From RGIG8775 sp045587785 (GTDB lineage: Bacteria; Bacillota; Clostridia; Oscillospirales; CAG-272), in the NCBI GenBank assembly GCA_045587785.1, contig JAZNDA010000131.1, positions 1 through 45,617 of the forward strand: 45,617 nt of DNA, written 5' to 3'. The notes under the pieces are model-generated. The model saw nothing but the letters and a program-made list of their open reading frames with translations, made no database searches and was not told where the DNA came from. This document shows positions 15,949 to 24,302 of the stretch, one piece after another; position 1 is the first letter of the stretch, and each line of letters begins with the position of its first letter. The position numbers and the translations under genes are program-made.

Positions 15949-16446
15949 ATGAAGATTTTGGGTATCGACCCCGGAATTGCCATTGTCGGCTGGGGTGTAA
16001 TTGAATATAGCGGAAACCGTTTTCGTACGCTTGGGTACGGTTCGGTGCAAACCCCCGCGGGGATGCCGACCGAGCAAAGACTGGTCGCGGTCCATGAGGG
16101 CATAAACGAACTGATCGATACCTATAAGCCCGATTGCATGTCGATCGAGGAGCTGTTCTGGAATACCAACCAGACTACGGGTATCCGCGTCAGTGAGGCA
16201 AGAGGTGTCATTCTGCTTGCCGCGGCACAAAAGAAGATCGGTATTTTTGAGTATACACCGCTTCAGGTCAAGCAAGCGGTTGTTGGATATGGTCGCGCGG
16301 AGAAAAAGCAGGTCATCTCCATGGTGACCATGCTGTTGGGACTGGAAAAGCCCCCAAAGCCCGACGATACGGCAGACGCTCTGGCGCTTGCCATTTGTCA
16401 CGCACACAGCGGCACCTCGCGTCTTGCGAGCTATTACAACAAGTAA
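15949..16446 (+). CDS. ruvC: Crossover junction endodeoxyribonuclease RuvC
   Basis: Holliday junction resolvase with an RNase H fold. The four metal-binding acids are visible: D7 in GIDPG, E67 in SIEELF, and D140/D143 in PDDTADALA. At 165 residues it is normal. It is transcribed away from ruvA-ruvB, which are reached from a divergent promoter about 70 bases upstream, so the three ruv genes are split between two back-to-back units. It heads a compact plus-strand gene series with the methyltransferase 11 bases behind. Confidence 0.95.
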   Translation: MKILGIDPGIAIVGWGVIEYSGNRFRTLGYGSVQTPAGMPTEQRLVAVHEGINELIDTYKPDCMSIEELFWNTNQTTGIRVSEARGVILLAAAQKKIGIFEYTPLQVKQAVVGYGRAEKKQVISMVTMLLGLEKPPKPDDTADALALAICHAHSGTSRLASYYNK

Positions 16447-16457
16447 GAGGAAGGCAT

Positions 16458-17327
16458 ATGTGGTATTCGGAAAACTGGAAAGACTATGAACTGATAGATA
16501 CCTCGGAGGGGGAGCGCCTTGAACGCTGGGGGGACTTTATTCTGATCCGTCCCGACCCTCAGATCGTATGGAAAAATGAAAAGAAAAGCCCTCTTTGGGG
16601 GCGTGCGGACGCGACCTATAAGCGTTCGTCGGGCGGCGGAGGCGGTTGGAAAAACAGCCGTGTGCCCGAGCAATGGAAGATTGGATACGGTGACCTTAGA
16701 TTTATTATTCGTCCCACGGGCTTTAAGCATACGGGGCTGTTTCCCGAGCAGGCGGCAAACTGGGATTGGTTTTCCACGCTCATTCGGAGCGCGAGACGTC
16801 CGATCAAGGTGTTGAATCTGTTCGCCTACACGGGCGGCGCTACAGTAGCGGCGGCAAAGGCAGGGGCATCGGTCTGTCACGTGGACGCGGCAAAGGGCAT
16901 GGTGCTTCAGGCAAAGGAAAATGCCGCCTTGAGCGGTCTTAAGGATGCGCCCATCCGCTATATCGTGGACGACTGCAAAAAGTTTGTCGAGCGCGAGATC
17001 AAGCGCGGAAACCGATATGATGCGGTCATTATGGACCCGCCCTCTTACGGCAGAGGCCCCTCGGGTGAGGTCTGGAAGATCGAGGATAACATAGACGAGC
17101 TGGTGGCGCTTGTGGCAAAGGTGCTCTCGGACGAGCCGCTGTTCTTTTTGCTCAATTCCTATACCACGGGACTTTCACCTTTGGCAATGAGCTATATCAT
17201 ACAGCTTCGCCTTTGCCGCCGCTATGGCGGAAACACCGAGGCGGGCGAGCTTGCGTTGCCCGTTACCGCAACGGGGGGCTTTTTGCCGTGCGGTGCCAGT
17301 GTCAGATGGTCGAACGCCAACAAATAA
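16458..17327 (+). CDS. Class I SAM-dependent RNA methyltransferase (RlmI-like)
   Basis: 289 residues. The Rossmann motif I is VLNLFAYTGGATVAAAKAGA at about 139-158, followed by HVDAAKGMV (motif II) and the catalytic loop VIMDPPSYGRG near 215. These resemble RlmI/RlmK-type 23S rRNA cytosine or guanine methyltransferases, although no PUA domain is present at the N-terminus. The N-terminal part (WKDYELIDTSEGERLERWGDFILIRPDPQ) is the usual beginning of this Firmicutes subfamily. ATG at 16458 follows AGAGGAAGG. The exact base modified cannot be read from sequence. It lies between ruvC and the ecf genes. Confidence 0.85.
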   Translation: MWYSENWKDYELIDTSEGERLERWGDFILIRPDPQIVWKNEKKSPLWGRADATYKRSSGGGGGWKNSRVPEQWKIGYGDLRFIIRPTGFKHTGLFPEQAANWDWFSTLIRSARRPIKVLNLFAYTGGATVAAAKAGASVCHVDAAKGMVLQAKENAALSGLKDAPIRYIVDDCKKFVEREIKRGNRYDAVIMDPPSYGRGPSGEVWKIEDNIDELVALVAKVLSDEPLFFLLNSYTTGLSPLAMSYIIQLRLCRRYGGNTEAGELALPVTATGGFLPCGASVRWSNANK

Positions 17328-17348
17328 AAGAGATAGGAAACTTTTGAT

Positions 17349-18230
17349 ATGAACGATTCCTTTATCAAAATTGAAAATTTAAGCTATGCGTATACCGAGG
17401 ATGACGGCAGAGCTATGCCCGTTTTGCATGATATCTCGTTGGATATCCGACGCGGTGAATACGTGGCGATCCTCGGGCACAACGGCTCGGGAAAATCCAC
17501 CTTGGCAAAGCTGCTGAATCTGATACTGACACCAACGTCGGGGAAGATCATCGTGGATGGTATGGACGTTACCTCGGGGGAGCTTTCGGAGGATGATCTT
17601 TACTCGCTTCGCCATAAGGTGGGCATGGTGTTCCAAAACCCCGATAACCAGTTGGTTGCCACCGTTGTGGAAGAGGACGTGGCGTTCGGGCCCGAGAATC
17701 TCGGTCTGCCGCAAGAGGAGATCCGCCGTCGCGTGGACGATGCGCTTGCCACCGTGGGTATGACGCAGTATGCGCATCACGAGCCCCACCGCCTGTCGGG
17801 AGGGCAGAAACAGCGCATTGCTATTGCGGGTATTATTGCCATGCTTCCCGAGTGTATGATATTTGATGAATCGACTGCCATGCTCGACCCCATGGGACGA
17901 AAGGACGTTCTTGCTACCATAGAAAAGCTGAACCGCGAAAAGGGTATTACCGTGCTTACCATTACGCACTATATGAACGAGGCGGCAAAGGCGGACAGAG
18001 TGATCGTTTTGGATGACGGAAAAATTCTGATGCAGGGCACACCTTCGAAAATTTTTGGCAAGCCCGAGCTTCTCAGACGTGCGGGCTTGGATGTTCCGCA
18101 GTGCAGCTCACTTATCGAAGGACTCAAAGAGAAGGGCTTTGATCTTGGCGGGGATTGCTATTCTCCCACGCTTTGTGCGGATGTGCTTTGCCATTATATC
18201 GAAACGCATACGGGAAGTTTGGAAAAGTGA
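17349..18230 (+). CDS. ecfA1: Energy-coupling factor transporter ATPase EcfA1
   Basis: One of two ATPases of the shared ECF module that energises vitamin and metal uptake through interchangeable S components. Walker A GHNGSGKS is at 43-50, the Q-loop in MVFQNPDNQL, signature LSGGQ at 149-153 and Walker B MIFDES at 170-175; FDESTAMLDP is typical of EcfA1. At 293 residues it is normal. EcfA2 begins nine bases downstream and ecfT six bases after that gene, the standard ecfA1-ecfA2-ecfT-truA order. No S component is encoded nearby, so this is a group II module. Confidence 0.95.
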   Translation: MNDSFIKIENLSYAYTEDDGRAMPVLHDISLDIRRGEYVAILGHNGSGKSTLAKLLNLILTPTSGKIIVDGMDVTSGELSEDDLYSLRHKVGMVFQNPDNQLVATVVEEDVAFGPENLGLPQEEIRRRVDDALATVGMTQYAHHEPHRLSGGQKQRIAIAGIIAMLPECMIFDESTAMLDPMGRKDVLATIEKLNREKGITVLTITHYMNEAAKADRVIVLDDGKILMQGTPSKIFGKPELLRRAGLDVPQCSSLIEGLKEKGFDLGGDCYSPTLCADVLCHYIETHTGSLEK

Positions 18231-18238
18231 GGTTAAAC

Positions 18239-19108
18239 ATGGCTAAGATCAATTTGGAGCATGTCTCCTATATATACAGCAAGGGAACGCCTTATGAGGT
18301 AACGGCACTGGACGACGTCAGTGTAGAAATCGAGGAAGGAAGCATTACGGGTATCATCGGACATACGGGTTCGGGAAAATCCACCTTTGTGCAGTTGCTT
18401 AACGGGCTTGAGAAACCGAGCGAGGGCAGGGTGCTTCTTGACGGCAAGGATATTTGGGAGAATCCGCGAGAGATCGGTAAGATCCGTTTTCGTGTCGGTC
18501 TTGTGATGCAGTATCCCGAATATCAGCTTTTTGAGGAGACCGTCAGAGCGGATATCGCGTTTGGTCCGAGGAACATGGGGCTTGGTCAAAAAGAGATCGA
18601 AGAACGCGTTAAAATGGCGGCGGATTTTGTCGGTCTGGAAGAAGAACTTCTGGACAAATCCCCCTTCGATCTGTCGGGCGGACAAAAGCGCCGTGCGGCG
18701 ATAGCAGGCATTATTGCCATGAAGCCCGAGGTGCTCGTTTTGGACGAGCCTGCGGCGGGTCTTGATCCGCTGGGGCGCGATGCCATTTTCCAAAGCATCG
18801 TCAATTATCGCAATCAGACGGGCGCCACGGTGGTGATCGTCAGCCACAGCATGGAGGATATGGCGCGCTTTTGTGAGCAGATCATTGTGATGTCTCACGC
18901 CAAGGTGATCATGAAGGGCACGTGCGGCGAGATTTTTTCAAAAGCCGATCTGCTTGAGAAGAGCGGTCTTGACGTTCCGCAGATCACGGGGCTTATGAAG
19001 CTTCTTAGGAGCCGCGGTATTGAGGTCAGTGACGGCATTTATACCGTGGAGGATGCCATAACCGAGCTTTCCCGTATTCTTTCATCACTATCTTCGGAAA
19101 GGTCATAA
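18239..19108 (+). CDS. ecfA2: Energy-coupling factor transporter ATPase EcfA2
   Basis: Partner ATPase of the ECF module. Walker A GHTGSGKS is at 41-48, signature LSGGQ at 145-149 and Walker B VLVLDE at 165-170, with PAAGLDP following as usual for EcfA2. The start MAKINLEHVSY at 18239 fits the family and has the GTGAGGTT ribosome site at the end of ecfA1; the longer frame inside ecfA1 is rejected. At 289 residues it is normal. The ecfT gene begins six bases after the stop. Confidence 0.95.
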   Translation: MAKINLEHVSYIYSKGTPYEVTALDDVSVEIEEGSITGIIGHTGSGKSTFVQLLNGLEKPSEGRVLLDGKDIWENPREIGKIRFRVGLVMQYPEYQLFEETVRADIAFGPRNMGLGQKEIEERVKMAADFVGLEEELLDKSPFDLSGGQKRRAAIAGIIAMKPEVLVLDEPAAGLDPLGRDAIFQSIVNYRNQTGATVVIVSHSMEDMARFCEQIIVMSHAKVIMKGTCGEIFSKADLLEKSGLDVPQITGLMKLLRSRGIEVSDGIYTVEDAITELSRILSSLSSERS

Positions 19109-19114
19109 GGTATT

Positions 19115-19933
19115 ATGAAAAATATCAGTTTCGGACAGTATTATCCTGCCCAGTCACTTATTCACCGTCTGGATCCGCGTGCTAAGGTGATTATGGCAAT
19201 TCTCTATATTGTCTGTTCGTTTTTTTGCAAAAATATATTAAGCTTTGCGGTGCTGGCTTTGTCATCGGTGGTGCTGGTGCTTTTGAGCAATATTCCCTTG
19301 CGGTCGGTTCTCAGAGCCATCCGTCCCGTAATTTTCGTCATGCTGTTTACGGTGGTGCTTAACGTCTTTTGGACAAAAGGGGAATCTCCGCTTTTTACAT
19401 GGGGTATACTGAGCGTATATCCCGAGGGTATATACAGCGCACTGTTTATGCTCATCCGTATTCTGTCGTTGATCATCGGCACAAGCATTTTCATGACCTA
19501 TACCACAACGCCCATTGCGCTTGCCGATGCCATCGAGCAGCTTTTGTCACCTCTTAAGAAGATCAAAATTCCCGTTCATGAATTTTCCATGATGATGACG
19601 GTGGCACTTCGCTTTATTCCCACGCTGATCGAGGAGACCGAAAAGATCATCGCCGCCCAAAAGGCGCGCGGCGCGGATTTTACCACGGGCGGACTTGTCA
19701 AGCGCGCCAAGGCACTGATCCCCATTCTGATCCCGCTCGTCATTTCGGCATTCAGACGCGCCGACGAGTTGGCGACTGCTATGGAGTGCCGATGCTACAG
19801 AGGAGGTGAGGGGCGCACCAAGCTTCATGTTTTGCATTATGCGCCCAGAGACTTTTTGATGGTGGCGGCAGCGTTGTTGTTTGGTGGCAGCTTGATCGTA
19901 CTGAATGTGCTTTCCATTGGATATTCAATGTAA
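19115..19933 (+). CDS. ecfT: Energy-coupling factor transporter transmembrane protein EcfT
   Basis: Membrane scaffold that links the ATPases to S components. It has five or six hydrophobic segments (for example VIMAILYIVCSFF, ILSFAVLALSSVVLVLL, VIFVMLFTVVLNVF, ALFMLIRILSLIIG) and two coupling helices. The first carries the family ARG motif (KARGAD, 184-186). The second reads AMECRCY (222-228), where AMEARGY is usual: the arginine is kept but its Ala and Gly neighbours are cysteines. Length is 272. It follows ecfA2 directly; truA begins 12 bases downstream. Confidence 0.93.
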   Translation: MKNISFGQYYPAQSLIHRLDPRAKVIMAILYIVCSFFCKNILSFAVLALSSVVLVLLSNIPLRSVLRAIRPVIFVMLFTVVLNVFWTKGESPLFTWGILSVYPEGIYSALFMLIRILSLIIGTSIFMTYTTTPIALADAIEQLLSPLKKIKIPVHEFSMMMTVALRFIPTLIEETEKIIAAQKARGADFTTGGLVKRAKALIPILIPLVISAFRRADELATAMECRCYRGGEGRTKLHVLHYAPRDFLMVAAALLFGGSLIVLNVLSIGYSM

Positions 19934-19945
19934 AGGAGTGCCTGC

Positions 19946-20737
19946 ATGAAGCTTTTTTTGAGACTGTGTTTTCTCGGAACGCATTACTGCGGCTATCAGG
20001 TGCAGGAAAACGCGCCAACTGTGCAACAGGTTGTAGGCGAGGTCGCAGAGAGGGTGTTTGGCTTCCCGTGCGATATTGTTGGCTGTAGCCGCACGGATAG
20101 CGGTGTGCATGCGGAGGAGTTTTGTGTCAGCGTGGCCAAAAGAGGAACCGCGGGGCTTGAGACCTCGATCCCACCCCAAAAGATCCCCGTTGCCATGAAT
20201 TGCTTTTTGCCTTCGGATATTGCTGTGCTGGATGCTTCGTTTGTGGAGGAATATTTCCACGCGCGGTATGATGTGAAATATAAGGAATATGTTTACAAGA
20301 TTTGGAACGGCAAGACCAAAAATCCGTTTTTGGCGGACAGGATGATGTACCTGCCCATGGTTGTCGATGAGCATGCGGTTGCTTTGGCACATGAGGCGGC
20401 GCAGGCGTTTGTCGGCAAAAAGGATTTTCGCAGTTTTATGGCAAGCGGTTCTAAGATCACCGACACGGTTCGTACCGTTTATCATGCCGATGTGACCAAG
20501 GAAGGGGACGTGATCTGCTTTCGTGTGGCGGCAAACGGCTTTCTTTATCATATGGTGCGCATTATGGCAGGAACTCTGGTGGATGTTTTGTGCGGCAAAA
20601 CAATGCCGAATGATATGGAAAAAATCATAAACGGTCTGGATAGAAAAAAAGCGGGCAGTACGGCACCCGCATGTGGGCTTTATCTTCATAAGGTCTCTTA
20701 TGAGCCGTATGCAAAAGAGGAGGGAGAAGCAGAATGA
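19946..20737 (+). CDS. truA: tRNA pseudouridine synthase A
   Basis: Makes pseudouridine at positions 38-40 of tRNA anticodon stems. The catalytic Asp is D51 in GCSRTDSGVHAE (usually GAGRTDAGVHA), and later motifs RYDVKYKEYVYKI, DFRSFM and FLYHMVRIMAGTLVDV are those of TruA. At 263 residues it is normal. ATG at 19946 follows AAAGGAG. It sits after ecfT, as in most Firmicutes. Its TGA overlaps the ATG of the next gene (ATGA), giving translational coupling. Confidence 0.95.
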   Translation: MKLFLRLCFLGTHYCGYQVQENAPTVQQVVGEVAERVFGFPCDIVGCSRTDSGVHAEEFCVSVAKRGTAGLETSIPPQKIPVAMNCFLPSDIAVLDASFVEEYFHARYDVKYKEYVYKIWNGKTKNPFLADRMMYLPMVVDEHAVALAHEAAQAFVGKKDFRSFMASGSKITDTVRTVYHADVTKEGDVICFRVAANGFLYHMVRIMAGTLVDVLCGKTMPNDMEKIINGLDRKKAGSTAPACGLYLHKVSYEPYAKEEGEAE

Positions 20738-21441
20738 TCGATATGGTCCTGAGCTACGTGCTGGATATTTTTTATATTTTGGCGGCGGTCTTTGTGGTGA
20801 TTTTTTTCACCGCAAAAGGGTTTGTTGCCTGTATTTCCCGTTTTGGAAGATATATCGGCGCGGCAATTCTGACCTATGTGTTCGGTCCGATCCTCAGTGG
20901 CTTTCTTTATGAAAAATGGATCTTTCCGTGGATATTCCGTCCCGTTACCGAAAGAATAGCAAAATTTTTGCACAACACCATAGGCGCGGTCGATATGGAC
21001 GGTCTTGTGGATTCCTTGCCCTTGCTTGTGAGGAAGTTTGCCAATGCGGACGCGCTTAAGGAAAAGTACGGCGCGGCGGTGAATAACATTGACGGCTTTT
21101 CGGCGGAGCTTTCGGGAACGGTTTCAGCGCCCCCCGCCAGCCTTTTGTCTAACCTTTTGGCGTACGTTGCGGTCTTTCTTGTTTCCATGCTTTTGCTTTG
21201 GTTGCTTTTCTTCCTTTTTGAGAAACTTTTTTGCGGTGTTCCCGCACTCAATGCCGTCAATCGTTTTTTGGGCTTTTTGCTGGGATTGCTTGCGGCGTTT
21301 TTGGTGCTTGCGGTTATCACATGGCTGCTTGGCGTGCTCATTAGCTTGTTTGCGTCGGGCGGACACCTTGCGGCTCTTGCGGAACGCTCCTACATTTTCG
21401 GTTATTTTAAGGAGCTTAATTTTTTTAATCTTTTTCACTGA
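20734..21441 (+). CDS. CvpA-family membrane protein
   Basis: 235 residues with hydrophobic segments at about 5-25 (YVLDIFYILAAVFVVIFF), 40-60, 145-170 (LLAYVAVFLVSMLLLWLLFFLF) and 185-215 (FLGFLLGLLAAFLVLAVITWLL), and a soluble stretch between the second and third. The layout and the GRYIGAAILTY/LGFLLGL motifs fit the CvpA (colicin V production) family, membrane proteins of poorly defined role. The start overlaps the truA stop. The ClpE-like gene begins 16 bases downstream. Function beyond the family name is not supported. Confidence 0.75.
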   Translation: MIDMVLSYVLDIFYILAAVFVVIFFTAKGFVACISRFGRYIGAAILTYVFGPILSGFLYEKWIFPWIFRPVTERIAKFLHNTIGAVDMDGLVDSLPLLVRKFANADALKEKYGAAVNNIDGFSAELSGTVSAPPASLLSNLLAYVAVFLVSMLLLWLLFFLFEKLFCGVPALNAVNRFLGFLLGLLAAFLVLAVITWLLGVLISLFASGGHLAALAERSYIFGYFKELNFFNLFH

Positions 21442-21456
21442 TGGGGTATATAAAAC

Positions 21457-23766
21457 ATGGTTATGTGTTCAAGATGTCATAAAAGACCCGCCGTTGTCTT
21501 TATGACAAAACTGGAAAACGGCAAACGGGTAAACGAGGGCGTTTGTGTTACCTGTGCGAAGGAACTGGGGCTTCCCATCGATAATTTGCTTGGCGGTTTT
21601 ATGGAAAAAATGGGACTTTCTGCCGAACAGCTTTCGGATATGGAGCAGGAATTCTCCGAGATCATGCAAAACGGAGAGCTTGGAGACGGCGATGAATCCG
21701 AAGAGGGCATCGTTCCCACACTGGATATGCGTCAGCTGTTTCATGCAGACGATAAAGAGAAGGGAAAGGCGGTTTCTCCCTCCGACGGTGCGAGCGACAA
21801 GCAAGGAGAAAAAAAGGCCCCGAATAAAAATAAAAAGAGTAAATTTTTGGATGCCTACTGTACCAATCTCACACAGCGCGCGAGAGACGGACAGCTGGAT
21901 ACCATCGTCGGCAGAGCGCGCGAGCTTGAGCGTGTGATACAGATCCTTTGCCGCCGTCAAAAAAACAATCCTTGTCTGATCGGTGAGCCGGGTGTAGGAA
22001 AAACGGCGATCGTGGAGGCACTGGCACAGAAAATCGCGGCAGGCGAGGTGCCGTATAAGCTTTCGGACAAGGAAGTACATCTTCTGGATCTTACGGCACT
22101 TGTTTCGGGTACGCAGTTCAGAGGACAGTTTGAGTCGCGCGTGCAGGGGTTGCTCAAAGAGATCAAGGACGCAGGCAATATCATTCTGGTCATTGACGAG
22201 GTCCACAACCTCGTGGGAACGGGTGGTGCCGAGGGCAGCATGAGCGCGGCGAATATTCTCAAGCCTGCACTGTCGCGCGGCGAGATCCGCGTGATCGGCG
22301 CAACCACACTTAACGAATACCGCAAGCATATCGAAAAGGATACGGCACTTGAACGCCGTTTTCAGCCCGTGACCGTAAACGAGCCTTCGGTAGCGGACAC
22401 CGTGAGCATGCTAGAAGGGATCAAGCATTATTACGAGGAATTTCATTCCATCGTCATTCCTACGCCCTTGCTTGAACGCGCGGTTACCATGTCGGAGCGT
22501 TATATCACCGACCGTTATCTGCCCGATAAGGCGATCGACCTTTTGGACGAGGCGGCATCGCATTTGTCGCTCAGCTGTGCGGAACTGAACGAAAGCTATC
22601 GCCTCAGAGATAAGCTTCTTTCACTCAAAGAGCAAAGAGAAGCGGCAGAGTCCGAGACGGTTCCCGAAAACGGGGAAAAGGAGCACTATGAGAAGATCGC
22701 GCAAATCCGTTCAGAGGAGCTTCGTCTGTCCACACGTCTGAAAGAGGTGGAGCCCGCATGTCAGAATATCCTCATGACCGAGGAAGATCTGGCGGGTGTG
22801 ATCGAGATCTGGACGGGAATTCCCGCTACCAATATCACGGTCAACGAATTTGAAAAGCTGTCGGGACTTGAGGAAAGACTGAAGAAAAAGATCATCGGTC
22901 AAGATAAGGCGGTCGCGGCGGTTGCCCGTGCCATCAAGCGCAACCGTGTGGGGATATCTTATAAGCGCAAGCCCGTATCCTTTATTTTTGCGGGGCCTAC
23001 GGGTGTGGGAAAGACCGAGCTTGTTAAGACACTTGCCGCCGATCTTTTTGATTCGCCCGAGACACTTATTCGTCTTGATATGTCCGAATTCATGGAAAAA
23101 CATTCGGTGTCCCGTATCATCGGGGCGCCTCCCGGATACGTCGGATACGAGGAAGCGGGACAGCTGACCGAGAAGATCCGCCGCCGCCCGTATTCGGTGG
23201 TGCTGTTTGACGAGATCGAAAAAGCGCATCCCGACGTTCTGAACGTGTTGCTTCAGATTCTGGATGACGGTCGCATTACCGATGCACACGGTAAGACCGT
23301 GAATTTTGAAAATGCCGTGATCGTGATGACCACCAACGCAGGTTCTGATAAGAGCGCGAACCACGTTGGCTTTGAGACGGGGGATAGAGCATCTGCCGAT
23401 GATGCCAAAACCGAAAAGGCACTTTCCGCCTTTTTGCGCCCCGAATTCCTCAACCGCGTGGACGAGGTGATCACCTTCCGTTCGCTGGATACCGAGGATT
23501 TTGCAAGCATTGCCGCCATTATGCTGTCTCAGCTTGCACAAGTACTTTTGGAGCGCGGTATTCATTTGCACTTTAATAAAGCATCGCAGACACTGATCGC
23601 CGAAAAGTCTTATTCACATAAGTTTGGTGCGCGCAGTATGCGCCGTTACATCCAGACGCATGTGGAAGATAAGCTTGCCGAGGAGATCATTTCCCGTTAC
23701 GGAGAAACCATCACGCAGGTCTCGCTCACCGTGAAAAAGGGAGAGCTTTGCATCACTTGTATGTGA
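21457..23766 (+). CDS. ClpE-like AAA+ ATPase with N-terminal zinc finger
   Basis: 769 residues. In place of the ClpC Clp-N repeats it begins with a McsA/ClpE-type zinc finger (C4, C7, C30, C33: CSRC and CVTC), a charged linker to about 130, then two AAA+ domains: Walker A GEPGVGKT at 176-183 with Walker B IILVIDEVHNLVG, and GPTGVGKT near 513 with VVLFDEIEKAHPDVLN. A short coiled middle domain (about 385-430) separates them. This arrangement is that of ClpE, an unfoldase partner of ClpP. ClpE genes are normally CtsR-controlled, but no CtsR heptads are visible here and the gene seems co-transcribed with truA and cvpA. It starts at ATG 21457 or 21463; the ribosome site is weak (TGGGG). Confidence 0.9.
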   Translation: MVMCSRCHKRPAVVFMTKLENGKRVNEGVCVTCAKELGLPIDNLLGGFMEKMGLSAEQLSDMEQEFSEIMQNGELGDGDESEEGIVPTLDMRQLFHADDKEKGKAVSPSDGASDKQGEKKAPNKNKKSKFLDAYCTNLTQRARDGQLDTIVGRARELERVIQILCRRQKNNPCLIGEPGVGKTAIVEALAQKIAAGEVPYKLSDKEVHLLDLTALVSGTQFRGQFESRVQGLLKEIKDAGNIILVIDEVHNLVGTGGAEGSMSAANILKPALSRGEIRVIGATTLNEYRKHIEKDTALERRFQPVTVNEPSVADTVSMLEGIKHYYEEFHSIVIPTPLLERAVTMSERYITDRYLPDKAIDLLDEAASHLSLSCAELNESYRLRDKLLSLKEQREAAESETVPENGEKEHYEKIAQIRSEELRLSTRLKEVEPACQNILMTEEDLAGVIEIWTGIPATNITVNEFEKLSGLEERLKKKIIGQDKAVAAVARAIKRNRVGISYKRKPVSFIFAGPTGVGKTELVKTLAADLFDSPETLIRLDMSEFMEKHSVSRIIGAPPGYVGYEEAGQLTEKIRRRPYSVVLFDEIEKAHPDVLNVLLQILDDGRITDAHGKTVNFENAVIVMTTNAGSDKSANHVGFETGDRASADDAKTEKALSAFLRPEFLNRVDEVITFRSLDTEDFASIAAIMLSQLAQVLLERGIHLHFNKASQTLIAEKSYSHKFGARSMRRYIQTHVEDKLAEEIISRYGETITQVSLTVKKGELCITCM

Positions 23767-23816
23767 ACCCGTTCTTTTGCATATATTGATAGCAAATGTC
23801 AAAGGAGGCATGAGCT

Positions 23817-24110
23817 ATGAAAGTATGCAGTACGTCGGATCTGTGTGAAAAGGAGGTCATCAACCTCTGCGACGGAGAACGTCTTGGATATGTGGCTGAG
23901 TTTGAAATTGATATCTGTGACGCGAGAGTGACGGCACTTGTCATTCCCGCGGAGATCGGACTTTTTGGGTGCCCGAGGGGGGAGAACCTTGTGATTCCGT
24001 GGGAAAAGATCGAATGTATCGGCGAGGATACCATTTTGGTCAAGGTAAATATCGGTGAGCTTCGCAGGTGTACGCCCGATAAGAAAAAGCATAAGAAGAG
24101 ACTATTTTGA
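23817..24110 (+). CDS. YlmC/YmxH-family PRC-barrel protein
   Basis: 97 residues with a PRC-barrel-like beta fold: LCEKEVINLCDGERLGYVAEFEID, then ARVTALVIP and VIPWEKIECIGEDTILVKV. This is the pattern of the YlmC/YmxH sporulation-associated family of Firmicutes, whose biochemical role is unclear. ATG at 23817 follows a strong AAAGGAGG. It is the last gene of the plus-strand series that begins at ruvC, 50 bases behind the ClpE-like gene, and is followed by the rpsB promoter without a clear terminator between. A basic tail (DKKKHKKRLF) may bind nucleic acid or membrane. Confidence 0.88.
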   Translation: MKVCSTSDLCEKEVINLCDGERLGYVAEFEIDICDARVTALVIPAEIGLFGCPRGENLVIPWEKIECIGEDTILVKVNIGELRRCTPDKKKHKKRLF

Positions 24111-24145
24111 GATGTTAATATTTTGTAAATAATGCAACTTTTGTG

Positions 24146-24174
24146 TTGATGAAACGGAAAAGTTGTGATATAAT
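24146..24174 (+). promoter_or_regulatory. Sigma-A promoter of rpsB-tsf
   Basis: TTGATG (24146-24151), 17-base spacer, TATAAT (24169-24174), preceded by an AT-rich stretch. Confidence 0.83.
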
Positions 24175-24181
24175 CACATGG

Positions 24182-24302
24182 TTGTCCGAAACAGCAGTTT
24201 CGTACAAATAAAAAATACACACACAGCGGCTTGTTTGCGGTCGGTGCCTTACGGTTCCCGCGATGTCCGACTGTGGTGGAAAAACCGAAGGAGGACATAA
24301 AA
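24182..24302 (+). promoter_or_regulatory. Structured 5' leader of rpsB
   Basis: About 120 bases between the promoter and rpsB. Two hairpins can be drawn: CGAAAC/GTTTCG (24187-24202) and a longer-range GTCGG/CCGAC helix (24240-24271) enclosing GC-rich sequence. Ribosomal protein S2 often represses its own mRNA through such leaders. I cannot match it to a known S2 leader family by eye, so regulation is inference. Confidence 0.4.
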
